Of a DNA stretch of 64,000 bases, positions 18,378-27,068 are shown piece after piece. The stretch spans positions 310,001-374,000 of the forward strand of contig NZ_QNVV01000003.1 in NCBI RefSeq assembly GCF_003384725.1, in the 5' to 3' direction. The notes below the pieces were generated by a model that worked only from the letters and a program-made list of their open reading frames with translations, had not been told where the DNA came from and did not search any database. Origin of the DNA: Chryseobacterium pennipullorum (GTDB lineage Bacteria > Bacteroidota > Bacteroidia > Flavobacteriales > Weeksellaceae). Positions within the stretch are counted from its first letter, which is position 1; each line of letters opens with the position of its first letter. The translations under genes were made by a program, and so were the position numbers.

Positions 18378-18998
18378 ATGAAAAGTACGTACATCAAAAC
18401 AATCGCTATAGTATTCTCTACCCTGTTGGTCGTTTCTTGTTCCGGAGACAAAAAGAAAGGGATAGACTACAATCAGTATAAAACAGAAGTACAGCTGACT
18501 CCTGATCAGACCAAAAGCTTTGATGAGATCACTGCCAAATACCAACAGTTACAGCAGCAGAACTTCGAGGTAGCAAAAGCCCAAGGTGGAAAAATGGACC
18601 GTGTCGCTCTGGGAATTAAAAATGAAGAACTGAGAGCACAGCAATCTCTTGAAATGGCTAAAGTTCTTGATGGACCTCAAATGGAAAAATTCAACAAATT
18701 CGTTGATGAAAATTCCAGAAAAAGACCGAGATATGATCATGCGCTTTTGGAAAGAATCAAGACTGAAGGGCAGCTTTCTGAAGATGAGTTTAAAGTTGTA
18801 AATGCGGCTAATGATGCATTTGAAAAAGCGTTCAATGATGCCCACGATGTGTACCACGGAAACAATGACCTGGCCAAAGAATACTGGGAAAAATTTGATG
18901 CCCAGAGAAAAGCGGCTATTCAGAAAGTGCTGACTCCGGAACATTATGCAAAATTTGAAGACATTGTAAAAGATGTTCAGTTCAAAGGACGTAAATAA
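18378..18998 (+). CDS. Lipoprotein of unknown function downstream of a TonB receptor
   Basis: The 206-residue product has a lipobox at Cys21 (VVSC) followed by a mostly helical, charged domain. Two segments of similar pattern, VQLTPDQTKSFDEI and KVLTPEHYAKFEDI, resemble the LTPEQ repeats of Spy/CpxP-type periplasmic proteins, but the match is loose. It starts 29 bases after the receptor stop and is probably cotranscribed. Metal sensing or chaperoning for the receptor is only a guess. Confidence 0.75.
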   Translation: MKSTYIKTIAIVFSTLLVVSCSGDKKKGIDYNQYKTEVQLTPDQTKSFDEITAKYQQLQQQNFEVAKAQGGKMDRVALGIKNEELRAQQSLEMAKVLDGPQMEKFNKFVDENSRKRPRYDHALLERIKTEGQLSEDEFKVVNAANDAFEKAFNDAHDVYHGNNDLAKEYWEKFDAQRKAAIQKVLTPEHYAKFEDIVKDVQFKGRK

Positions 18999-19112
18999 GT
19001 TGAAGTAGCCTGAAGGCCTGTAGAAATTTATGATCCGCGCCTTTGGTTCGCAGCTTTTAAAAATAAGACGTATTAACGTATTAATATATTCATATCAATT
19101 TTAATTTTATAG

Positions 19113-19147
19113 AACATTAAGACAGTTTTGCTGTCTTAATGTTTTTG
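19113..19147 (+). terminator. Strong terminator between the lipoprotein and PepSY genes
   Basis: A 13-bp perfect stem (AACATTAAGACAG with CTGTCTTAATGTT) with a 5-base loop ends in a short T run. It lies only 14 bases before the next start codon, so the PepSY gene would need read-through or a start very close by. Confidence 0.8.
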
Positions 19148-19160
19148 TTATAGCAAGATA

Positions 19161-20357
19161 ATGAAAACATTCTTTAAAAGTCTTTATAGAAAAAGAAGGA
19201 AAAATGAGCCGGTCACCAAATATCTGTCATGGCTGATCCATCTTTGGTTAGGTCTGCTATCCGGTGCCATTGTTTTTGTGATGTGCGTTACGGGTTGCTT
19301 ATACGCTTTCAAAAACCAGATCGTGGATTTTACTAACAGAGATAAAATCTATCTTGCCTCAGCTTCCGGACAGCCTAAACCTCCTGACCAGATCCAGGCT
19401 GAATTACTACAGCAGAATAAGCAGCTTACCTCTCTGGTTATTCCGGAACAGAAAGACAGAAGCTATGTCATTGGTTACCGTGAAAATCAGTTGGATAAAA
19501 GTGCTTATTACAATCAGTACACAGGACGAATCCTTGGACAGCCCGAAGTGGGATCGGGCAGGTTCTTTGAAGTGGTTCTCGATCTGCACAGAAACCTGAT
19601 GATGGGAAATGCAGGCCGACAGATTGTTGGTGCTTCAGTGCTGATATTTTGTCTCCTTCTGATTTCAGGATTTGTCCTCTGGCTTCCCAAAAAATTAAAA
19701 TTTCTGAAGCAAGGGCTTACCATTATGTGGAAGGCAAAGTTTCAACGCGTCAACTACGACCTGCACAATACCCTTGGCTTCTATACCTTTCTGATGCTTT
19801 TTTTTATGGCAGCTACCGGATTATACGTCACATATCCGTGGGTGAAAAACGCGATGATTGTCGGTTTAGGAGGGACTTCTATTGCTAATATTTCCCAGGA
19901 GAATGACAGCGTCGATGACGCCTTTGGCGGGCTCCTTGAAGATATGCTGCAAAAACAGGATGAAAAGAAAAATCTCAAAGATGCACCTTCCGCATCCATT
20001 GATGCAATCTTAAAACTGGCGGGTCAACATCTTCCATACCCTGCAGTAACCAGTATAGAATTACCCAACAAAGAAAACCCCAGGTATGTTGTCATCAAAA
20101 CCAACACGCAGAATCTCCTTGGAATGATGCTTCCCGATGAAATAACCTTTGATAAAACCGGAAACTTTAAGACCAAAGAATTATTTTCAGATAAACCTTT
20201 GAACAAACAATTCACCTCCCTGGCCAAGCCATTACATACCGGAGAGATCATGGGGCTGCCAAGTATTATCCTGTATTTTGTCATTTCGCTTGCCGGATGC
20301 TCATTGCCGGTAACGGGATTTATTATATGGTGGCATCGGTTAAGAAAAATGAAATAA
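19161..20357 (+). CDS. PepSY-associated transmembrane protein
   Basis: The 398-residue inner-membrane protein has four predicted helices (about 30-55, 155-180, 200-225 and 365-390). Histidines stand near the helix ends in DLHRNLM, DLHNTLGF, PLHTGE and WWHRL, the pattern of PepSY_TM proteins proposed to hold haem and act in periplasmic iron reduction. Its position after a TonB receptor supports a role in releasing iron from a siderophore. Confidence 0.85.
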   Translation: MKTFFKSLYRKRRKNEPVTKYLSWLIHLWLGLLSGAIVFVMCVTGCLYAFKNQIVDFTNRDKIYLASASGQPKPPDQIQAELLQQNKQLTSLVIPEQKDRSYVIGYRENQLDKSAYYNQYTGRILGQPEVGSGRFFEVVLDLHRNLMMGNAGRQIVGASVLIFCLLLISGFVLWLPKKLKFLKQGLTIMWKAKFQRVNYDLHNTLGFYTFLMLFFMAATGLYVTYPWVKNAMIVGLGGTSIANISQENDSVDDAFGGLLEDMLQKQDEKKNLKDAPSASIDAILKLAGQHLPYPAVTSIELPNKENPRYVVIKTNTQNLLGMMLPDEITFDKTGNFKTKELFSDKPLNKQFTSLAKPLHTGEIMGLPSIILYFVISLAGCSLPVTGFIIWWHRLRKMK

Positions 20358-20543
20358 TCAAAAAGTAGGGGAGTGCGAGATGTTTTTTGATTCCCGGAAA
20401 TATTTTTCTCACGTTCAAATCTGTGATTCTATTCACTAGAGATCCATGTGCTTCATTAAAGTATGGGATGATTATCTCTGGAATTATTTTTACGTTAAGA
20501 TTCATGTTAATTTTATACATTTATTAGTGGAAAATAAATTATA

Positions 20544-21044
20544 ATGAGTCATAGAAATAATAATTTTTTTGAAAAATTTTCAAACCAGGCTGTGAAATTT
20601 ACAGGAAGTGGAAATGCATTTCTGGGAGCAATGCTTATTGTAGTAGTCTGGGCCGTTTCAGGGCCTTTTTTTGATTATTCTGAAACATGGCAGCTTGTCA
20701 TTAATACCGGAACAACGATCATCACGTTTCTGATGGTTTTCCTGATCCAAAAGGCACAGAACAAAGACTCCAAAGCCATACAGATCAAGTTGAACGAAAT
20801 CATTGCTGCCCATGAAAAAGCCAGCAACAGGATTGTAGATATTGAAGACCTTACCGAATCAGAACTCGATCAGCTTCACCATTATTATGAAAACCTGGCT
20901 CAGTTTGCCAAAAAGGATGCCGATATTCATACTTCCCATTCCATTGATGCTGCACAGAGAAACCAGAATTATAAATATGAGTTCTTCAAAAAGAAACATG
21001 AAGAATGGCTTCAGAGACAGGAAAAACAAAAAAAGGAATCGTAA
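20544..21044 (+). CDS. Low-affinity iron permease family protein
   Basis: The 166-residue protein has two close transmembrane segments (about 25-45 and 55-75) matching the low-affinity iron permease family (Fet4-like), with VWAVSGPFF and NTGTTIITFLMVFLIQ. The rest is a charged helical tail with several His and Asp residues (LHHYYE). Bacterial members are much shorter than yeast Fet4 and their transport activity is unproven. It ends the presumed iron-uptake block. Confidence 0.8.
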   Translation: MSHRNNNFFEKFSNQAVKFTGSGNAFLGAMLIVVVWAVSGPFFDYSETWQLVINTGTTIITFLMVFLIQKAQNKDSKAIQIKLNEIIAAHEKASNRIVDIEDLTESELDQLHHYYENLAQFAKKDADIHTSHSIDAAQRNQNYKYEFFKKKHEEWLQRQEKQKKES

Positions 21045-21060
21045 GGATTCCTTTTTTTTA
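21031..21060 (+). terminator. Terminator spanning the stop codon of the iron permease gene
   Basis: A 10-bp stem (AAAAGGAATC with GATTCCTTTT) has its loop on the TAA stop, followed by T residues. The last codons therefore also encode the hairpin. Confidence 0.85.
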
Positions 21061-21199
21061 TCAGTAAGTAGTGAGCTTCGGATAACATGTTCTTCTGATA
21101 ATGAAAAGTGGGGCTACTGGGCCAGTCAATTTTATCTTACCATTAAGAAACGATCCTATTGACGCTTCTCTCATCCTTCTTGCATCTTGCTCAACCTAA

Positions 21200-23920
21200 T
21201 TATCTTTTCATAAAATAGCTGAAGTAGCTGCAGCTGCCCATCAGGTTTTGAGAGGTTTCAGTATCTCCATACTGGGATTTCAGTTGGGTAAAATACGTCC
21301 TGTATTTCTGATTTTTCATGTCGTCCAGTTCTTTCTGGTGAGCTTGTTCCTTTTCAGACCACTTCGGATCAGAATAATTGTATTTCAATTGGTTTTTTGC
21401 CTCATACTGGTAGTATTTACCTTGCTCGGCACTTGCCATCTGGAATAAGATCCTTGCTTTTTCTTCTTTATTGCTGGCAAGCTTAAGGGCTTTTTGATAA
21501 TAACTGATAGCCAGATCAAAGTTATCCGGTTCAATATACGTGGTGTCAAGGAAATTTTTATAATAATACTTATAAGGATTTTTCCGGTCCGTATTCCAGA
21601 AATTATATTTACCGCCATTGCTGTTATCGATATCCATCACAAACACTTGTCGGTAATACCCTAAAATAGAGGTATTATACAGTAGGTTTCCGATGAGTTG
21701 ATTGGCCTTAGCCGCTTTTTCATCCGTTCCGGTTCCTGCTTTTTTCAGCTGAAGCAGGACGTTAGCCAGTTCCAGTTTGTTCATATTACTTTTAATGAAA
21801 GGGAAGTCAGCATAATTTTCAGCTTTCATACTTTCGGTATCCGGGCTTGAAAAGCTTTCCCAAACATTATGGCCGAAGACAAGACTGGAGATATTATCAA
21901 AACCATCGTAGTCTGTAGATGCATATTGCTTCATGCTGATCTTCTGACCGTTGTCTGTCCATTCAGATTCTACTCTTGGAATTCCTGCAAAGCTTTGTGC
22001 TTTTTCATAATATAATTTGGCTTTTTCAAAATCTGCCTGCCTCATGGCGCGATCCCCATAGATGGTGCTGAAGAATGCTTCGATATTACCGACGCTATCC
22101 ATATTTTTAGCGATGATCTGCTGTTCAAACTGAGTTTTGTTCGGCTTTTTATAAAAATCCTCAACACTTTTTACCAGACTGGAGTTTGGATTGTACTGGA
22201 GATCTGATAATTTGTTGTTCATCAGGAAAGATTTTCCATCTTCACCCTGAAGGAAGTAGCGGTTGGCGATAACATCTTTAAGGAAATCAGCAGTAGAGGG
22301 AGTGTCGCCATAATAGTCATAGTTTTGAGTATTTACAGTATCTTTTTCCACTTTCTTTTCCACAAAATATTCAGCATAATCTTTCATCAGATGATCTTCA
22401 AAAGCTGCATCAACCTTGGGCTGTGAAACAATATCATTAAGAACTCTCATTCTTTTGATCTCTTCCTGATATTCAGGATTGGTTGTTTTGATCTCGTCCA
22501 GGATTTCAGTGCTGCCTTTGTAGTCTTTCTTCAGGAATTTCAGATAGGCATTTGCGATCTGCCAATATTCATCCTTAGATTTTTCCTTGGTTTTCTCTGT
22601 GAATTTCTCAAGATCATTCAGATAATCCTGGGTTTTATCATCATAGTAATAGGAGGACCGGGTATAAAACGGAATCCTGTCCGGATTGCTGAACAGCTCA
22701 TCATTACTTTGGTCGGATTGGCTTCCTTCACCGGATTTAGAAGAACCTCCGAAGAGATTTTTGAAGAATCTTACGATTTTCTGCCAGAAAGAAATTTTTT
22801 CTTCTTTTACTTCAGGAGCTGCCTGATCAACCTTGGTGTCTTTTGAAGTTTCCGTTTCGGTATTACCTCTGTTGACGAACACTGTGCCAGAAGCTGCGGC
22901 AGTATAGTAGTACGTAGGCAGATAGCTTCTTTCCAGCTCGTTGATGCTTCTTACCGCCATTACTTTCAGAATCTCTGAATCCGGATTGATGTCATACATC
23001 TTCTCCATGATGGGAATCGGATTGTTGAACTCTTCATAGCCTAAAAGAAAATAGGCCATATTCTTTTCTTCATTCGTATTGGCTCTTTTCATGATGTTAC
23101 TGAACGAAGCGGTATCCGAAAGCTTCATCGAGACAAATGCAGACTCCTTGCGGTCTCTACTGTTCATAAATACCTGAAAGAAGTTCCAGTTGGCATCATT
23201 ATTTTTCTCGAGCCCTCTTTGTGCCCCTGCCAGCTGGTCCAATGCCATAAAGTAGACAGGGCCTCTTAGCTTGATAGGTTCTATATACGATTTGAAGGCC
23301 TGAATTGCGGCATCATAGTTTCTGGTATAATGATTAAACCTTACAAGCTGATATCCGTAGCGCTGCTTGATCTCAGGGTTTTTGGCTGCATTGTACAATG
23401 ACGTTAGGGCAGTAAATGTTTTATGGTAATCCAGTGAGGTGGCATTCTTATCCGTATCGCGTCTGTCATAGTAAAAAGAGTTTTCACCCGCAATATAATT
23501 GATTCTCATGTAGGGTTCCAGGTATTTGGCTTCAATCAGATAGTCGATTGCTTCCTTATATTTCTGGTAAAAGCCTGTCCCCAGTTTTTGTAAAAGAGGA
23601 TTGGAAGGGCTGCCGTTTTTCAATGCATTCAGATCATTCAAGCTCATGGTATAGACCAGATTTCTGGTTTCTGAATCATTAAGCTGATTGTTGAAGAATC
23701 TTTTCCAGGTTTCAATATTGTCATCCGGAATCAGGGCAGCGTTGTATCCCGTATAAAATCTTGCAGAATAATTATGAAGGAACGGAAGATAAGACTTATC
23801 CTTTATAATGCTTTGCGTAAACAGGTTAAAGTACTCATAGTCCGGATCCGACCATGCACAGGCGTCAGATTTCGTATAGAAAAGTGATACAACCGCAAGC
23901 GAAAGAATATACTTTTTCAT
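21200..23920 (-). CDS. Large secreted protein of unknown function (906 aa)
   Basis: I do not recognise a named family. A signal peptide (residues 1-20, ending SDA) is followed by a Cys and a largely helical protein rich in Tyr, Asn, Lys and Asp. Repeated helix pairs such as DFEKAKLYYEKAQSF and NFDLAISYYQKALKLASNKEEKARIL look like TPR units, concentrated in residues 640-660 and 810-840. A low-complexity Ser/Gln/Glu linker with a basic, amphipathic segment (IVRFFKNLFGG) lies around residues 380-410. It follows a lipoprotein gene by 112 bases and is probably in the same operon. A cell-envelope role is likely. Confidence 0.75.
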   Translation of the reverse strand: MKKYILSLAVVSLFYTKSDACAWSDPDYEYFNLFTQSIIKDKSYLPFLHNYSARFYTGYNAALIPDDNIETWKRFFNNQLNDSETRNLVYTMSLNDLNALKNGSPSNPLLQKLGTGFYQKYKEAIDYLIEAKYLEPYMRINYIAGENSFYYDRRDTDKNATSLDYHKTFTALTSLYNAAKNPEIKQRYGYQLVRFNHYTRNYDAAIQAFKSYIEPIKLRGPVYFMALDQLAGAQRGLEKNNDANWNFFQVFMNSRDRKESAFVSMKLSDTASFSNIMKRANTNEEKNMAYFLLGYEEFNNPIPIMEKMYDINPDSEILKVMAVRSINELERSYLPTYYYTAAASGTVFVNRGNTETETSKDTKVDQAAPEVKEEKISFWQKIVRFFKNLFGGSSKSGEGSQSDQSNDELFSNPDRIPFYTRSSYYYDDKTQDYLNDLEKFTEKTKEKSKDEYWQIANAYLKFLKKDYKGSTEILDEIKTTNPEYQEEIKRMRVLNDIVSQPKVDAAFEDHLMKDYAEYFVEKKVEKDTVNTQNYDYYGDTPSTADFLKDVIANRYFLQGEDGKSFLMNNKLSDLQYNPNSSLVKSVEDFYKKPNKTQFEQQIIAKNMDSVGNIEAFFSTIYGDRAMRQADFEKAKLYYEKAQSFAGIPRVESEWTDNGQKISMKQYASTDYDGFDNISSLVFGHNVWESFSSPDTESMKAENYADFPFIKSNMNKLELANVLLQLKKAGTGTDEKAAKANQLIGNLLYNTSILGYYRQVFVMDIDNSNGGKYNFWNTDRKNPYKYYYKNFLDTTYIEPDNFDLAISYYQKALKLASNKEEKARILFQMASAEQGKYYQYEAKNQLKYNYSDPKWSEKEQAHQKELDDMKNQKYRTYFTQLKSQYGDTETSQNLMGSCSYFSYFMKR

Positions 23921-24032
23921 AAGGTTTATAGTGTTTTTGGTTTTATTAAGTCGTTAATCATCACGCTGAAAAGAAGATGCGCTTTTCAGAATTTAAGGTC
24001 CCTGAAAACGGTTGGCTTCCATCGCAATAGAT

Positions 24033-25001
24033 TTAAAATTTTCGATCTGAAACAAATTTACTATCTAATTGATAATAAATAATAGTAAAATCAGGTATTT
24101 TTTTCTCCAGAAAACTCAGGACTTCATCCAGCTGTTCCTCAGATATTTCTTCTACCTTTATTCTGAATCCCCTGTTCAGGTAGCTTCCAAAATAGAAGCC
24201 ATCCTTAAGGACTTCAGCTTCATGAGCTGATATTTTCTTAAAGGCAGGGTGATTAAGATCCTTTTCAGATAATGCATTGATTAAACGGTGTTTTCCCAGA
24301 TGATTGGTGACGATACCCCAGGAATAAATGGGAAGGGCGACTTCGATCTTCTTCACAGGATAATCTTCCAGCCTGGAAAGATAACTTTTCAGAATACTCA
24401 CATCCAGAATAGAATTCCTGTCAGACTTCTCTAATGGGGAAGAGGTAGAGTAGCACATCAGATATACTTTTTCTACCGGTGGGATGCCGGTTTGTTTTTT
24501 ATCTTTGACCTGGTGGAGACGTAAGGTACAGGTAATGTCTTTTCCTGAAACCCTTTTAAGCTCCGTCAGAAACTTGAAGTAATCATTCCGGGTTCCGGAT
24601 GTCCAGTCACAGTCGATTTGAATCTCCCGATTGGTTTTCAAATCATACTCCCGGATTTTTTTCTCCACCAGCTCATGGATGCTTTTGGCAAGAAAACTGA
24701 TCTCTTCCGGGCTGATACCAAGAAAAGTCTGATTGGTAATAAAAACTGTGGGCACGATCTGCTTGCCGGTCCTGAAGCTTTTATCCTTAGTGATTACGGC
24801 CACCGGCTGAAACTTTCCGCCTGCTTTATCTACATCAAAAAATCTTGTGTAAAGAAAAGGTACCGGGGCTTCGCCCAATACCTTTTCTTCCTCCTGATCC
24901 AGTTTTAAATTGGTTTTCCAATAATAAAATGTATAAGGATGTTTTTCTTTTTGACAGGAAGCAAGAATAAAAAAGACGAGAAGGATTTGTATTACTTTCA
25001 T
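24033..25001 (-). CDS. Lipoprotein of unknown function (322 aa)
   Basis: The product has a lipobox at Cys16 (LASC). The rest looks like an alpha/beta domain, with strands such as EIQIDCDWTSGT and KIEVALPIYSWG that suggest a glycoside-hydrolase-like barrel. DUF3142-type proteins have a comparable layout, but I cannot confirm this. Its ATG overlaps the stop of the upstream small secreted protein (ATGA), so the two are translationally coupled. The 906-residue secreted protein follows. Confidence 0.75.
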   Translation of the reverse strand: MKVIQILLVFFILASCQKEKHPYTFYYWKTNLKLDQEEEKVLGEAPVPFLYTRFFDVDKAGGKFQPVAVITKDKSFRTGKQIVPTVFITNQTFLGISPEEISFLAKSIHELVEKKIREYDLKTNREIQIDCDWTSGTRNDYFKFLTELKRVSGKDITCTLRLHQVKDKKQTGIPPVEKVYLMCYSTSSPLEKSDRNSILDVSILKSYLSRLEDYPVKKIEVALPIYSWGIVTNHLGKHRLINALSEKDLNHPAFKKISAHEAEVLKDGFYFGSYLNRGFRIKVEEISEEQLDEVLSFLEKKIPDFTIIYYQLDSKFVSDRKF

Positions 25002-25402
25002 TGATATATACTCATGCAGTCGCAGTTCTTCTGATCCGTTTCCGGACAGCAGTCGTCAGACTTTTTGATATTTCCGTTAGCGTCAGTAAGATAGATGTTC
25101 ATTTTATCAAACTTTACATAAAAAGTTTCATTATATGTTTTGAAGTGTACTTTCATGACTTTAGGATTGTATTTCCCTGCATTGATGACTTCTTTCTTTT
25201 CCTTCCCGCTTTCCGGTTCAATCTGAACGGATCCAAAATGAACATCTCCGTTGCTTTTAATATCCAGATAATAAGAAAGAGCTCCTGATCCCTGCTCGCC
25301 GGTTTCAATATTAAAATCTCTTTTCCCTGTAAATGGGGTTTGGGATTGTGCGAAGGAGAAAATACTTATGCATAATAGCAATAAACTGAAAAATTTTTTC
25401 AT
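24998..25402 (-). CDS. Small secreted protein with C-terminal cysteine cluster (paralogue 1)
   Basis: From the Met at 25402 the protein has 134 residues with a signal peptide ending FSFAQ. The frame extends further upstream but those residues cover the promoter. The body is a predicted beta-rich domain (TPFTGKRDFN, YYLDIKSNGDVHFG, KVHFKTYNETFYVKFD) ending in a Cys cluster, DDCCPETDQKNCDC. It is closely similar over its whole length to the neighbour at 25606-26025, so the two are a tandem duplication. Its stop overlaps the start of the next lipoprotein gene. No function is known to me. Confidence 0.8.
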   Translation of the reverse strand: MKKFFSLLLLCISIFSFAQSQTPFTGKRDFNIETGEQGSGALSYYLDIKSNGDVHFGSVQIEPESGKEKKEVINAGKYNPKVMKVHFKTYNETFYVKFDKMNIYLTDANGNIKKSDDCCPETDQKNCDCMSIYQ

Positions 25403-25413
25403 AGCTTTTCTAT

Positions 25414-25421
25414 CAAAATTA
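25414..25421 (-). promoter_or_regulatory. Candidate -7 box for paralogue 1
   Basis: The minus strand reads TAatTTTG 11 bases before the ATG, with a TTTTG 18 bases further upstream. The same box occurs at the same place in front of paralogue 2. Confidence 0.5.
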
Positions 25422-25605
25422 AAAATATTTAACCAAAAACAAAACTGTAAAATCCCTATGATTACGGACACACCTGATGATCCGGATCTTACTGCCGTTA
25501 TGGATACTTTCATATGGCTGTTTCTATTAAAGGGCTTACCTGAACAGTTCTACAGATTTCTTCCTATATTAAGTAAAAATATTCTTCGTATCAGTACTTC
25601 CTGTA

Positions 25606-26025
25606 TTATTCATAGAACTCGCTTTCGCAGGTACAGGTTTCCTTATCAAGGCTTTCACTGGAAGAGCAGCAGCCTTCAAGGTTCCGGACGTTGCCCTTTT
25701 CGTCAGTCATAAATATTTTATTTTTATCGAACTTAACAAAGAAAGTCTCATTGTACTTTTTGAACACCACCTTCATCACTTTCTCAGGAGCGTACTTACC
25801 GGCATTGACTTCTTCCTTAGTCTCTTTTCCGTTGGCCTGGTTCACCTGAACATATCCGAAAAGAACATCACCGTTTTTCTTTACATCCAAATAATAATGG
25901 GGAGTACCTGTGCCACTGTATCCTTTCATGATGTCAAAACTTCTGTGTCCAGTAAACGGGACCTTTACCTGGGCCAAAGTAAAAATACCAACGAATAAGA
26001 CCATTAAGCTGAAAATCTTTTTCAT
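25606..26025 (-). CDS. Small secreted protein with C-terminal cysteine cluster (paralogue 2)
   Basis: The 139-residue protein has a signal peptide ending FTLAQ and the same domain as paralogue 1 (VPFTGHRSFD, YYLDVKKNGDVLFG, VVFKKYNETFFVKFD), ending in a cluster with the CC...CxC pattern. The bases upstream of both genes also align, so the duplication took the promoter with it. The start at 26025 is chosen for the signal peptide; the frame runs on upstream through the promoter. It is the first gene of the minus-strand locus at 21.2-26.0 kb. Confidence 0.8.
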   Translation of the reverse strand: MKKIFSLMVLFVGIFTLAQVKVPFTGHRSFDIMKGYSGTGTPHYYLDVKKNGDVLFGYVQVNQANGKETKEEVNAGKYAPEKVMKVVFKKYNETFFVKFDKNKIFMTDEKGNVRNLEGCCSSSESLDKETCTCESEFYE

Positions 26026-26039
26026 AGTTTCTTTTTTTT

Positions 26040-26047
26040 CAAAATTA
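26040..26047 (-). promoter_or_regulatory. Candidate -7 box for paralogue 2
   Basis: The minus strand reads TAatTTTG 14 bases before the ATG, matching the box of paralogue 1. Its -33 TTG appears degraded. Confidence 0.45.
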
Positions 26048-26204
26048 AACATATTTGGCCAAACGAAAAACCGTAAAATCCCGGTGATTAAAGTAATTTC
26101 ATGAATTACAAATCTGGATTCAATACTGCATGCCATAGAGCGGTTGTTTTCCTCATGGGAAAAAATAGCAATTCAGCAGTTTGACGGTTGGTTGTCCAAT
26201 TTAG

Positions 26205-26236
26205 TAAAAAGAGCTGCCCGGGTTGTGAGCAGCTCT
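26205..26236 (-). terminator. Terminator of the glycerol operon
   Basis: An 8-bp stem (AGAGCTGC with GCAGCTCT) and 11-base loop lie just past the last gene of the operon and are followed on the minus strand by TTTTTAC. Confidence 0.75.
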
Positions 26237-26258
26237 GTATGAATTTCGTAAGACGGGT

Positions 26259-27062
26259 TTAAAAAACCGTTGCAGCCAGTTGGATCCTTGCGAACTTGTT
26301 AGATGGATTCCACATGGCCATCATAGAAACGGGAAGGCTGTAGTGATCTGTGATTTTAAGAACTTTTCCTGCTTTTACCCCTACATTCACGATGTCAAAG
26401 CTGTTTTTGCCATTTCCAAACAGAAATGTTTTGTCGTTCAGGGCAAAACCGGCCCCTACAAAAGCATCCAGATTTACTTTCTGACCACTGATGACCGGAT
26501 AGCTTGCCTGGATATACGTTGAATATCGGTTTCTTTTATAGCTTCCGTCAGATTCCAGGAGTACTTCCCCTGCATTAGCTCCTCCGTACAGCATGATGTC
26601 TGCTTCAATATTAATTGGAAAAGAAGGTCCGAAAGTATAGTTTGTTCGTAAATCAATAATATGCGCTGTTCTTCTTTGAGAATAGCTGAAGATGTCGTCC
26701 GCAGCCACTGCCGTATTGATATTTCTTGAGTTGTAAAGATCCCATAATCCAATATAAAAACGTCCGTCAGAATACTGAACATAATAGTTGATCTCCTTAT
26801 AGTGTGTGTTGTCTTTATCATCTGCCAGGGCAGAGGCTCCCCAGATTCCCACTTTCCATTTTTTTTCTGCATCCAGAGCGTAGGAAAGATTTCCCATCAC
26901 TACAGGTTTATCTGTAATGATTAATCCTCTCCATAAGTGGTTGTTCTGAATATTGGCTGTAAAATCAAGCCTGCTTTCCTTCTTCTCAGTACTTTCCTGA
27001 GAGAATAATCTTCCTGCTGTCAGGCAGAGGAGGATTCCTTTTAGAACTTTCGCCATTTGCAT
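26259..27062 (-). CDS. Outer-membrane beta-barrel protein in the glycerol operon
   Basis: The 267-residue protein has a signal peptide ending GRLFSQ and then alternating strands with aromatic ends (HLWRGLII, INYYVQYSDGRFYIGLWDLY, STYIQASYPV) up to a C-terminal QLAATVF. This is typical of small outer-membrane barrels; the HLWRG segment recalls TorF-type putative porins. It starts 6 bases after the aquaporin stop, so it is cotranscribed with glpDK. A glycerol or glycerol-phosphate channel is a reasonable but untested guess. MAKVLKG at 27056 is an alternative start. Confidence 0.8.
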   Translation of the reverse strand: MQMAKVLKGILLCLTAGRLFSQESTEKKESRLDFTANIQNNHLWRGLIITDKPVVMGNLSYALDAEKKWKVGIWGASALADDKDNTHYKEINYYVQYSDGRFYIGLWDLYNSRNINTAVAADDIFSYSQRRTAHIIDLRTNYTFGPSFPINIEADIMLYGGANAGEVLLESDGSYKRNRYSTYIQASYPVISGQKVNLDAFVGAGFALNDKTFLFGNGKNSFDIVNVGVKAGKVLKITDHYSLPVSMMAMWNPSNKFARIQLAATVF

Positions 27063-27068
27063 TCCTGT

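Noticed and set aside
18999..19112. GC-richer patch resembling a small RNA or tRNA
   Set aside because: No cloverleaf or acceptor-stem pairing could be built; only the terminator hairpin that follows is supported.
25403..25513. Upstream extension of the small secreted protein (start at 25513)
   Set aside because: The extension places the signal peptide in the middle and covers the promoter box. The same is true for its paralogue at 26026-26136.
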